A stretch of DNA of 64,000 nucleotides from Ferrigenium straubiae (GTDB taxonomy: Bacteria; Pseudomonadota; Gammaproteobacteria; Burkholderiales; Gallionellaceae), in contig JAHQXD010000001.1 in assembly GCA_019449655.1 (NCBI GenBank), positions 934,950 through 998,949 on the forward strand. Direction: 5' to 3'. Shown here piece by piece: positions 8,111-19,917 of this stretch (position 1 is the stretch's first letter; every line of letters starts with the position of its first letter). The notes under the pieces were generated by a model. That model searched no databases and was not told where the DNA came from. It worked only from the letters and a program-made list of their open reading frames with translations. The position numbers and the translations under genes are program-made.

Positions 8111-10906
8111 TCAGACCGGCTCCTGGTACTGCTCCTCCAGCAGTTTGGCCTGTGCCGCCGCAAGGCGCGCGATAGGCACGCGCGGTCCGGAACAGGAGAC
8201 GTAATTGAGCCCAATATGGTGGCAGAAGCGGATCGAGCCGGGATGCCCGCCATGTTCTCCGCAGATGCCCATCTTCAGCTCCGGGTTAGTTCCCCTGCCC
8301 TTCGCCACGGCCATCTTCATCAACTGCCCCACTCCCTTGATATCCAGCACTTCGAAGGGGTTGTCTTCCAGGATGCCGGTTTCGTTGTAGGCGGGGAGGA
8401 ATTTGTTTTCCGCATCCTCACGGCTGAAGGAGAACGTGGCCTGGGTCAGGTCGTTGGTGCCGAAGGAGAAGAACTCGGCAGTTTCGGCCATGCGCCCGGC
8501 GCGCACGCAGGCGCGCACCACTTCCAGCATCGAGCCGAACTTGAACTGCACGTTGATGCCGTAGGTTGCGTTCACTTCCTGGTGGATGCGCTGCACGTAG
8601 CTGTGGATGCGCTTGAGCTCTTCCACCGTGGCGACCTGCGGCACCATGATTTCCGGATAGATTTCCACGCCGTCCTTGGCGCACAGCGCGGCGGCTTCCA
8701 GAATCGCGCGTATCTGCATCGAGTAGATTTCGGGATAGGTGATGCCCAGCCGCACGCCGCGATGGCCGAGCATCGGGTTGACTTCGGCCAGCGCCCTGAC
8801 CTTCTTCAGGATCACTTCCTTCTTGCCGATGACGTCTTCCTCCATGTGCGACTCCTTGAAGTCGCTCAGGCCGCCCATCAGCTTCATCAGGCCGTCGGCA
8901 TATTGCTGGTAGAGCTTGGGATTGAGCATCTTGAGCGTCTCCGGCAACTCTTCCAGGCCGTCGATGGTATCGCGCAACTGGTGCAGGTGCGCGATTTCCA
9001 GTTCGAGCTGCGCCGCAGTGGGCAGGAACTCATGCATCGGCGGGTCGAGCAGGCGCACGGTTACCGGCAACCCCTTCATCGCCTTGAAGATGCCCTTGAA
9101 GTCGGCGCGCTGGATCGGCAACAGGCGATCCAGTGCGGACTGGCGGGCTTCCGGCGTCTCGGCCAGGATCATTTCCTGAACGATCGGCAGCCGGTCGGTA
9201 CTGTTGAACATGCGCTCAGTGCGGCACAGGCCGATGCCCATCGCGCCGAACTCGCGCGCGCGCGAGGCGTCGCCGGGCGTATCCGCGTTCGCCAGCACCT
9301 TGAGCTTCGCCACCTCATCCGCCCAGGACAGCAGCGTGGCCAACTCCTCGGAGAACTCGGCCTCCACCGTCGGCACTTCGCCCGCGTAAACATGGCCGGT
9401 ACCGCCGTCGATGGTGACGACATCGCCCTCGTGCAGGGTAGTCTCGCCGATCTGCGCGCTGCGCAGCACGTCGTTGATGACGATCTGCTCGCAGCCCGAG
9501 ACGCAGGGCTTGCCCATGCCGCGCGCCACGACGGCGGCGTGCGAGGTCTTGCCGCCGCGGCTGGTGAGGATGCCCTGCGCCTGGAAGAAGCCGTGGATGT
9601 CCTCGGGCTTGGTCTCCTCGCGCACCAGGATGATCTTCTCGCCGGCGCGGCCGCGCGCCTCGGCGGTGTCGGCATCGAACACGATCTTGCCCGAGGCAGC
9701 GCCCGGCGATGCAGGCAGACCCTGCGCCAGCGACTTGCCGTGGAAGTTCGGCGCAAGCTGCGGAACCAGCAGCTGCTCCAGCACCGCAGGCTCGATGCGC
9801 AGCAGCGCGCGCTCCTTGGAAATCAGCCCCTCATGGAACATCTCCACCGAGGAGCGCACCATGCCGCGCGCATTCATCTTGCCGTTGCGCGTCTGCAGGC
9901 AATACAGGATGCCCTTCTCAATGGTGAACTCGAAATCCTGCACTTCGTGATAATGCGATTCCAGCCGGTTGTGCAGCGCCATCAGCTGACGGTATATCTC
10001 CGGCATCTCCTGCTCCATCTCGGCGATTGCCTTCGGCGTGCGGATCCCCGCAACCACATCCTCGCCCTGCGCATTGACCAGGTACTCGCCGTAAATAAGA
10101 TTTTCGCCGGTGCCGGGGTTGCGCGTGAAACCCACGCCGGTGCCGGAATCATTGCCCATGTTGCCGAACACCATGGTGCAGATGTTCACCGCCGTGCCGT
10201 TGGCCTGATCCCTGGTGATCTTGAACTGCTTGCGGTAATCCACCGCACGCTTGCCCATCCACGAGCCGAACACCGCGCCGATGGCGATTTCCAATTGCTC
10301 GTACGGGTCTTGCGGGAAGGGCTTGCCGGTATGGTGCTTGACGATATCGAGAAACTCACCCCCCAGTTCCTTGAGGTGTTCGGCGCTCAGATCTACATCC
10401 TGCGGTGCGCCGTATTTGCGCTTGATCGCAGCCATGCGCTCGTCGAAATGCTCGTCGCTGATGTTGAGCGCGATCTTGCCGAACAACTGGATGAAGCGGC
10501 GGTAGGCATCGTAGGCAAAGCGGGCATTGCCGGTTTGCTTGATCAGCCCCTGCAGCGAAGTTTCGTTGAGGCCGAGGTTGAGGATGGTGTCCATCATGCC
10601 CGGCATGGACATGGACGAGCCGGAACGCACCGAGATGAGCAGGGGGTTCGTGCCGCTGCCGAAGCCCTTGCCGGTCTTCTTTTCCAGCGCCAGCATGTGC
10701 TCCTTGACGGAGTCCATCAACCCATCAGGCAGCTTGTTCTTTTCCAGGTAGGCGGTACACGCGTCGGTGGTAATGGTAAATCCGGGGGGGACATTCAGAC
10801 CGATCTGGGTCATCTCGCACAGATTCGCACCCTTGCCGCCCAGCAACATCTTGTTTTTTCCGTCGCCTTCTTCGAAGGTATAGATGTATTTCTTGCCACT
10901 ACTCAT
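8111..10906 (-). CDS. ppdK: Pyruvate, phosphate dikinase
   Basis: 931 aa from the ATG at 10906 (MSSGKKYIY), preceded by a G-rich ribosome-binding stretch. A further 18 in-frame codons upstream are probably not translated. Domains run in order: N-terminal ATP-grasp (LLGGKGANLCEM, RSGSSMSMPGMMDT, TRNPGTGE), the swivelling phosphohistidine domain with GGKTSHAAVVARGMGKPCVSG (His456 is the phospho-carrier), and the C-terminal PEP/pyruvate barrel (GTNDLTQATFSFSRED, then ICGEHGGHP with the catalytic Cys). It interconverts pyruvate + ATP + Pi and PEP + AMP + PPi. Lying next to pyruvate:ferredoxin oxidoreductase, it could draw acetyl-CoA-derived pyruvate into PEP, or act in the glycolytic direction. 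Confidence 0.97.
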   Translation of the reverse strand: MSSGKKYIYTFEEGDGKNKMLLGGKGANLCEMTQIGLNVPPGFTITTDACTAYLEKNKLPDGLMDSVKEHMLALEKKTGKGFGSGTNPLLISVRSGSSMSMPGMMDTILNLGLNETSLQGLIKQTGNARFAYDAYRRFIQLFGKIALNISDEHFDERMAAIKRKYGAPQDVDLSAEHLKELGGEFLDIVKHHTGKPFPQDPYEQLEIAIGAVFGSWMGKRAVDYRKQFKITRDQANGTAVNICTMVFGNMGNDSGTGVGFTRNPGTGENLIYGEYLVNAQGEDVVAGIRTPKAIAEMEQEMPEIYRQLMALHNRLESHYHEVQDFEFTIEKGILYCLQTRNGKMNARGMVRSSVEMFHEGLISKERALLRIEPAVLEQLLVPQLAPNFHGKSLAQGLPASPGAASGKIVFDADTAEARGRAGEKIILVREETKPEDIHGFFQAQGILTSRGGKTSHAAVVARGMGKPCVSGCEQIVINDVLRSAQIGETTLHEGDVVTIDGGTGHVYAGEVPTVEAEFSEELATLLSWADEVAKLKVLANADTPGDASRAREFGAMGIGLCRTERMFNSTDRLPIVQEMILAETPEARQSALDRLLPIQRADFKGIFKAMKGLPVTVRLLDPPMHEFLPTAAQLELEIAHLHQLRDTIDGLEELPETLKMLNPKLYQQYADGLMKLMGGLSDFKESHMEEDVIGKKEVILKKVRALAEVNPMLGHRGVRLGITYPEIYSMQIRAILEAAALCAKDGVEIYPEIMVPQVATVEELKRIHSYVQRIHQEVNATYGINVQFKFGSMLEVVRACVRAGRMAETAEFFSFGTNDLTQATFSFSREDAENKFLPAYNETGILEDNPFEVLDIKGVGQLMKMAVAKGRGTNPELKMGICGEHGGHPGSIRFCHHIGLNYVSCSGPRVPIARLAAAQAKLLEEQYQEPV

Positions 10907-10997
10907 GACACCCCCCGTTAAAAATTTGCATATTATCGGCCTTTGCACAATCCATGACAAATGTCTTTACCACAATCACCGATCCGCAATGGCAACT

Positions 10998-11025
10998 TCA
11001 CGCGCTTGCCAGGCAAGCGCGGTGA
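10998..11025 (-). terminator. GC-rich inverted repeat between nifJ and ppdK
   Basis: The arms CGCGCTTGCC and GGCAAGCGCG are perfect 10-base complements separated by one base, and pairing extends outward past one bulge. It lies downstream of the nifJ stop and about 92 bases before the ppdK start. No T-run follows on the minus strand. It may end nifJ transcription, act as an operator for ppdK, or stabilise RNA; the sequence does not decide. Confidence 0.35.
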
Positions 11026-11095
11026 GTTAGCTTCTTTTGGTGAATTCAGGAATCCGGTGCAACGCACTCCCGTGCAACGGGAACCCCGGGCCATG

Positions 11096-14683
<3,588 letters not shown>

Positions 14684-14823
14684 AAACTCCTTCAGTCAAT
14701 ATTAATTCTGTCCGGTCGCCCGGAAATTAAGCATGGGCACAGCCCGAAATTCCATAAATTCGCATGATGGTCACACGGAATCAGATCGATAGACCCGCGG
14801 GCGGGCATGGAGTTTTGCGGCCA

Positions 14824-14839
14824 GTCGTATGCATACGAC
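14824..14839. promoter_or_regulatory. Perfect 16-bp palindrome, candidate operator upstream of nifJ
   Basis: GTCGTATGCATACGAC is its own reverse complement. It sits about 140-156 bases upstream of the nifJ start codon in the nifJ/pycA divergent region. The symmetry and size are typical of a dimeric regulator site. No specific regulator is assigned. Confidence 0.4.
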
Positions 14840-15256
14840 CAGTCGAATAAAACATAAGTTCGGAGAATGCCCCAGATCCGCCATGGACGAAGCGGGACCA
14901 CAACCAGAATCTAATATCAATCAGAAGGCCAGTAGCGGCACCAACAACCACCGCACGGCAAATCCAGCGAGTCCGATGCTACGTATTCTATCCTAACTAT
15001 TCATGCCGCAAAGCTTCTTACAGCCCACCGCGATGCGGTTTGCCCACAACCCCTCTATCTCAAATTTGCCATCGATAATACCTAGTGTAATACTACACAT
15101 TATTCGGCATTTTGTCTGTTAGTCCGAAGCATTAATCCGGAAATTAACCCCAAAATAAAGAAACCAAAGCGCTTGCCTGATTCCCCATTTGCCTTTCTGC
15201 CGTTATAACAAAAACTCACGTGCAGCCACTACAATGACCCGGCCAACTAATTGCCA

Positions 15257-15286
15257 TTGAGCATGGCAGGACGATGCCGCTATAAT
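15257..15286 (+). promoter_or_regulatory. Candidate sigma-70 promoter for pycA operon
   Basis: TTGAGC at 15257-15262 and a perfect TATAAT at 15281-15286 are separated by 18 bases. This would start transcription about 90 bases before the pycA GTG. A second TATAAT at 15338-15343 lacks a good -35 partner. Confidence 0.5.
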
Positions 15287-15384
15287 GGCCAACTCGAATA
15301 CTCGGGCAACCCTCCACCAGGGTGCAACCTGAAAAATTATAATCCGGCTGTATTTCATCATTTAGCCAGACGCAGGATCAATTT

Positions 15385-16803
15385 GTGATAACAAAAATAC
15401 TTGTCGCCAACCGCGGTGAAATTGCGGTGCGCATCGTGCGCGCCTGCTCTGAAATGGGCATCAAGTCGGTCGCCATCTACACGGATGCCGACCGCCATGC
15501 GTTGCACGTCAAGAAAGCGGACGAGGCCTACCACATCGGTTCCGAGCCGGTCGCCGGTTACCTTAACGCCCACAACATCGTCAACATCGCGGTAACTTCG
15601 GGATGCGATGCGTTGCATCCGGGCTACGGCTTCCTCTCTGAAAACCCGGAATTGGCGGAAATTTGTGCCCGCCGCGACATCAAGTTTATCGGCCCTGACG
15701 CGGAGGTCATCCGCCAGATGGGCGACAAAGTCCAGGCGCGCAATGCCATGATCGCAGCGGGCATTCCTTGCGTGCCAGGCAGCGACGGCAATCTCGCCGA
15801 TGTGGAAGAGGCGCGTGCGCTGGCCAACAAAATAGGCTACCCCGTGATGCTCAAGGCCACAAATGGCGGCGGCGGACGCGGCATCCGCCGCTGCGACAAC
15901 GACAAGGACCTGGTCGGCAACTATGAGCGCGTGATTTCGGAAGCCAGCAAGGCCTTCGGCCAGCCGGAAGTCTTCCTGGAAAAATGCGTGGTCAATCCGC
16001 GGCATATCGAAGTGCAGGTGCTGGGCGACAGCCATGGCAACACGATCCACCTGTTCGAGCGCGACTGCTCCATCCAGCGCCGCAACCAGAAACTGATCGA
16101 GATCGCCCCCTCGCCGCAAATTAACGCAGAACAGCGCGAATATATCGGCAGCCTGGCCGTCAAGGCCGCTCGTGCCGTGGGCTACGAGAATGCGGGCACC
16201 GTCGAATTCCTGCTCGACCGGGACGGCAATTTCTACTTCATGGAAATGAACACCCGCGTCCAGGTCGAACACACCGTGACGGAAACCATTACCGGCATCG
16301 ACATCGTGCAGGAGCAGATCCGCATCGCCGACGGGCATGAGTTGCAATACAAGCAGGAAGACGTCCGGTTCCGCGGCTATGCCATGGAGTTCCGCATCAA
16401 TGCGGAAGACCCCAAGAACGGCTTCCTGCCGAGCTTCGGCAAGATCACCCGCTACTATGCGCCAGGCGGCCCCGGCGTGCGCATCGACGCCGCCATGTAC
16501 AGCGGCTACGAGATACCGCCCTACTTCGATTCCATGTGCGCCAAGCTCACCGTCTGGGCGCTCACCTGGGACGGCGTCGTCGAACGCGGCCGCCGCGCGC
16601 TCAAGGACATGCTGATCTACGGCGTCAAGACGACCATCCCGTACTATCAGGAAATCCTGAAACACCCCGACTTCAGAAATGCGGACTTCAACACAGGGTT
16701 CGTGGAATCCCATCCGGAATTGATCGACTACACCACGAAAATCCCGCCGGAACTTAGGGCAGCAGCCATCTCGGCCGTGATCGCGGCGCACGAAGGCATT
16801 TAA
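15385..16803 (+). CDS. pycA: Pyruvate carboxylase subunit A (biotin carboxylase)
   Basis: 472-residue biotin carboxylase. The GTG start has AGGA seven bases upstream. Family features are ILVANRGEIAVRI at the start, LHPGYGFLSEN, the Gly-rich ATP-grasp loop KATNGGGGRGIRRC (about residue 160), the HIEVQVLGDSHGN stretch, FMEMNTRVQVEHTVTE (active site) and RINAEDP. In acetyl-CoA carboxylase, accC normally neighbours accB. Here it precedes a carboxyltransferase-biotin protein, so a two-subunit pyruvate carboxylase is the better reading. It carboxylates biotin using ATP and bicarbonate. Forms an operon with pycB, 25 bp downstream. Confidence 0.93.
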   Translation: MITKILVANRGEIAVRIVRACSEMGIKSVAIYTDADRHALHVKKADEAYHIGSEPVAGYLNAHNIVNIAVTSGCDALHPGYGFLSENPELAEICARRDIKFIGPDAEVIRQMGDKVQARNAMIAAGIPCVPGSDGNLADVEEARALANKIGYPVMLKATNGGGGRGIRRCDNDKDLVGNYERVISEASKAFGQPEVFLEKCVVNPRHIEVQVLGDSHGNTIHLFERDCSIQRRNQKLIEIAPSPQINAEQREYIGSLAVKAARAVGYENAGTVEFLLDRDGNFYFMEMNTRVQVEHTVTETITGIDIVQEQIRIADGHELQYKQEDVRFRGYAMEFRINAEDPKNGFLPSFGKITRYYAPGGPGVRIDAAMYSGYEIPPYFDSMCAKLTVWALTWDGVVERGRRALKDMLIYGVKTTIPYYQEILKHPDFRNADFNTGFVESHPELIDYTTKIPPELRAAAISAVIAAHEGI

Positions 16804-16828
16804 TTCAACCTAGCAGGCAAGTAAAACC

Positions 16829-18664
16829 ATGGCAAAAACCCTTATTTCCGAACTGGTGCTGCGTGACGGCCATCAATCCGTGATCGCGACGCGCATGCGC
16901 ACCGAAGACATGCTGCCCATCTGCCACAAGCTCGATAGCATCGGTTTCTGGTCGCTGGAAGCCTGGGGCGGCGCGACCTTCGACTCCTGCGTGCGCTTCC
17001 TGAAGGAAGACCCTTGGGAGCGCCTCAGGAAACTGCGCAAGGCCCTGCCGAACACCCGCATCCAGATGCTGCTGCGCGGCCAGAACCTGCTCGGCTACCG
17101 CCACTATTCCGACGACGTGGTGCGCGCCTTCGCCGCCAAGGCCGCGGACAACGGCATCGATGTGTTCCGCATCTTCGACGCGATGAACGACCTGCGCAAT
17201 CTGCGCGTCTCGGTCGAGGCAGTGAAAAAAGCCGGCAAGCATGCCGAGGGCTGCATCAGCTACACCACCAGCCCGGTGCACGGCATTCCCCAGTTCATCG
17301 AACTCGCAAAAGAGCTGGAAGCGATGGGCTGCGACACGATCTGCATCAAGGACATGGCCGGCCTGCTCACGCCTTATGCGGCCACCGACCTGGTCAAGGC
17401 GTTGCGCGCCGCCGTCGGCCTGCCTATCCATCTGCACAGCCACGCAACCTCCGGCCTCTCCGGCATGAGCTTCCTCAAGGCCGTGGAAGCGGGTGCCACC
17501 ATGCTGGATACCTGCAACTCCTCCTTCGGCGAAGGCGCGAGCCACTCCTCGACCGAGAGCATTGTGGCCGCGCTGAAAGGCACTCCATACGACACCGGCC
17601 TCGACCTCGCGGCGATCCAGGAAGTCACCGCCTATTTCTACGAGGTGCGCCAGAAGTACTGGCAGTACGAGAGCGCGTTCACCGGCGTGGATACGCGCGT
17701 GCTGGTGAACCAGGTGCCGGGCGGCATGATTTCAAACCTGTCCAACCAGCTCAAGGAACTGGGCGCGCTCAACCGCATGAACGAGGTGCTCGCCGAAATC
17801 CCATTGGTACGCGAAGATCTGGGCTACCCGCCGCTGGTCACGCCGACCTCGCAGATCGTCGGCACACAGGCGGTCATGAACGTCCTGACCGGCGCGCGCT
17901 ACAAATCGGTCACCAATGAAGTCAAGAACTACCTGCTCGGCCACTACGGCAAGGCGCCGGGCAAAGTCAATGAACAGATCAGGAAGCTCGCGGTCGGCGA
18001 CGCGGAAGTCGTGACCTGCCGCCCGGCGGATCTGCTCGAAGACGAGATGAACAAGCTCAGGATCACGTGCGAAGACCTGGCGAAGAGCGAGGAAGATGTC
18101 CTCACCTATGCCATGTTCCCGGATATTGCGAAGACCTTTCTGCAGGAGCGCAACGCCGGCACGCTCAAGCCGGAGCCGCTGCTATCCAAAGAGGCCGCCA
18201 CCACCTCCTCCGAACGCTACGCACCCAATGAATTCAAGGTGACGCTGCACGGTGAAACCTTCCACATCAAGCTCACCGGCAGTGGACACCACGGCGAAGC
18301 CCAGCGCCCGTTCTACGTATCCGTCGACGGCATTTCCGAAGAAGTCATTGTCGAGACCCTGAACGAGATCGAGGTTTCCGGCGGCAAGGGTAACGGCAAG
18401 AAAAAAACTGCCGCCCCGGCATCGGGCACCGGACGCCCGCGCCCCTCCCACGAGGGCTGCGTGACGACCGCCATGCCCGGCACCATCGTCGACGTCAAGG
18501 TCAAGGCCGGAGACAAGGTCGAGGCCGGAGATGGCGTACTGGTCATCGAAGCCATGAAGATGGAAAACGAAATCCAGGCGCCTCTGAGCGGCGTCGTCAT
18601 CGGCGTCCATGTCAAAAAGGGCGACAGCGTAGCGCCGGATGAAACCCTGGTTGAGATACAGTAA
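16829..18664 (+). CDS. pycB: Pyruvate carboxylase subunit B (carboxyltransferase + biotin carrier)
   Basis: 611 aa. The N-terminal HMGL-like carboxyltransferase barrel has ELVLRDGHQS, the metal-binding HLHSHATSG, and DTCNSSFGEGASHSST. A conserved carboxylase domain follows (about residues 300-460). A Gly/Lys/Pro linker leads to a biotinyl domain with EAMKMENEI, where Lys577 would carry biotin. The architecture is shared by two-subunit pyruvate carboxylase B and oxaloacetate decarboxylase alpha. No membrane beta or gamma decarboxylase subunit is nearby, and a biotin carboxylase is directly upstream, so oxaloacetate formation is favoured. Confidence 0.92.
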   Translation: MAKTLISELVLRDGHQSVIATRMRTEDMLPICHKLDSIGFWSLEAWGGATFDSCVRFLKEDPWERLRKLRKALPNTRIQMLLRGQNLLGYRHYSDDVVRAFAAKAADNGIDVFRIFDAMNDLRNLRVSVEAVKKAGKHAEGCISYTTSPVHGIPQFIELAKELEAMGCDTICIKDMAGLLTPYAATDLVKALRAAVGLPIHLHSHATSGLSGMSFLKAVEAGATMLDTCNSSFGEGASHSSTESIVAALKGTPYDTGLDLAAIQEVTAYFYEVRQKYWQYESAFTGVDTRVLVNQVPGGMISNLSNQLKELGALNRMNEVLAEIPLVREDLGYPPLVTPTSQIVGTQAVMNVLTGARYKSVTNEVKNYLLGHYGKAPGKVNEQIRKLAVGDAEVVTCRPADLLEDEMNKLRITCEDLAKSEEDVLTYAMFPDIAKTFLQERNAGTLKPEPLLSKEAATTSSERYAPNEFKVTLHGETFHIKLTGSGHHGEAQRPFYVSVDGISEEVIVETLNEIEVSGGKGNGKKKTAAPASGTGRPRPSHEGCVTTAMPGTIVDVKVKAGDKVEAGDGVLVIEAMKMENEIQAPLSGVVIGVHVKKGDSVAPDETLVEIQ

Positions 18665-18683
18665 ATCCGCATAAGCGGCTGGA

Positions 18684-19697
18684 ATGCCCTGCATGAGTGA
18701 CCGTCTCCATCCATCCGACGTACTCTATGCAGGCAGCCGCCCATTTCCCCGGCTTGCCGCGTGCGAGCATTTTGCCGGCAGTGAGAAGCTGCTGAACAAG
18801 GCGCTCCAGATCCAGGCCGAATTATCGGCCGATGGAAGGCCTGTCTTCGATATCACCGCCGATTGCGAAGACGGCGCCCCGGCGGGCAGGGAGCGGGAAC
18901 ATGCGGAGATGATCGCCGGCCTGCTCCTGTCCGGCGAGAACCGCTACGGCCGCATCGGCGTGCGCATCCACGATGTCAGGCATCCGGTCTGGCGCGACGA
19001 ACTGGAAATCATCATCAGCCGTGCAGGGCAATGTGTAGCCTATATCGTTTTACCCAAGCCTGAAAATGCCGGTGATGTTGCGACCCAGATCGCCGCGCTC
19101 GACGAACTGAGGAACCGCTACGGCATCGCGCGCGCGATTCCCGTCCATGTGCTGATCGAGACCCCTGGCGCGCTGCATGAGGTGTGGGAGATCGCCCGCC
19201 TGCCGCATGTCGAAACCATCGATTTCGGCCAAATGGACTTTGTCTCTGCGCATCACGGCGCGATCCCTGCCACCGCGATGCGCTCCCCCGGCCAGTTCAG
19301 CCATGCACTGGTGGTACGCGCCAAGTGTGAAATCGCCGCCGCCGCACTGGGCAACGGCGTCGTACCCAGCCACAATGTCACCACCGAAATTCGCGATATC
19401 AATGTAGTGCGGGAGGATGCGCGTCGCGCCCGGCAGGAGCTCGGATTCCTGCGCATGTGGAGCATTCACCCTGCCCAGATCATGCCCATCGTCGAGGCCA
19501 TGCGTCCGGACTTCGCCGAAGTCGGCGAAGCCGCTACCTTGCTGGCGGCGGCCCAGGATGCGGCCTGGGGGCCTATCCAGCATGAAGGCAAGCTGCACGA
19601 CCGCGCCTCCTACCGCTACTACTGGGAACTCCTGCAGCGCGCACAGGCAACAGGCATGGACATCCCTTCCGACGCCCGTCTGCGCTTCTTTTCCTGA
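18684..19697 (+). CDS. HpcH/HpaI aldolase / citrate lyase (CitE-like) family protein
   Basis: 337 aa with a CitE/malyl-CoA-lyase-type barrel. Seen features are FDITADCEDGAPAG (about residue 52), LIETPGALHEVWEIA with the Mg-binding Glu, a DFGQMDFVSAHHG stretch, and MWSIHPAQIMPIVEAM. Members cleave or form malyl-CoA, citramalyl-CoA or citryl-CoA. The substrate cannot be told from sequence. Placement 19 bp after pycB points to C4 or citrate metabolism: an oxaloacetate- or acetyl-CoA-linked lyase would fit the pathway. A second in-frame ATG nine bases downstream (MSDRLHP) is an alternative start. No CitD/CitF subunits accompany it. Confidence 0.8.
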   Translation: MPCMSDRLHPSDVLYAGSRPFPRLAACEHFAGSEKLLNKALQIQAELSADGRPVFDITADCEDGAPAGREREHAEMIAGLLLSGENRYGRIGVRIHDVRHPVWRDELEIIISRAGQCVAYIVLPKPENAGDVATQIAALDELRNRYGIARAIPVHVLIETPGALHEVWEIARLPHVETIDFGQMDFVSAHHGAIPATAMRSPGQFSHALVVRAKCEIAAAALGNGVVPSHNVTTEIRDINVVREDARRARQELGFLRMWSIHPAQIMPIVEAMRPDFAEVGEAATLLAAAQDAAWGPIQHEGKLHDRASYRYYWELLQRAQATGMDIPSDARLRFFS

Positions 19698-19917
19698 ACC
19701 CGTCCTTTGCGCCGCAGGCGCCGCTAAAAAAGCGAAAAAAGAAGGTTGATGGCCGGAAGATTTTTGAAGTAACATCGTGCCTCCGCGCATCCCGAATGAA
19801 CGACATTCCGGCAATGCAGCAAAACATCCTGATGGTGCAGCAAAAAAACACAAGCCGAAGCGGCATGCCAGCCGGAACGGCAGACAGAAACAAACTTTAA
19901 CCAAAACGGGAAATTCC

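Larger units (their letters stand above)
14684..15384. other. 701-bp divergent intergenic region nifJ / pycA
   Basis: This AT-richer region lies between two divergently read operons (nifJ left, pycA right). It holds a perfect 16-base palindrome at 14824-14839 and a good sigma-70-type promoter at 15257-15286. The short frames within it show no protein character. No tRNA or recognisable small RNA was found. The size leaves room for several regulator sites or an unrecognised small RNA. Confidence 0.5.

Noticed and set aside
8216-10921. A 901-codon open frame on the plus strand opposite ppdK
   Set aside because: It is antisense to a fully convincing PpdK. Its sequence is His/Arg/Gln-rich without domain character, as expected for a shadow frame in high-GC DNA.
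16829-18664. Reading the 611-aa protein as the alpha subunit of a Na+-pumping oxaloacetate decarboxylase
   Set aside because: The domain order would fit, but no membrane beta or gamma subunit is nearby and a biotin carboxylase lies directly upstream, which favours pyruvate carboxylase.
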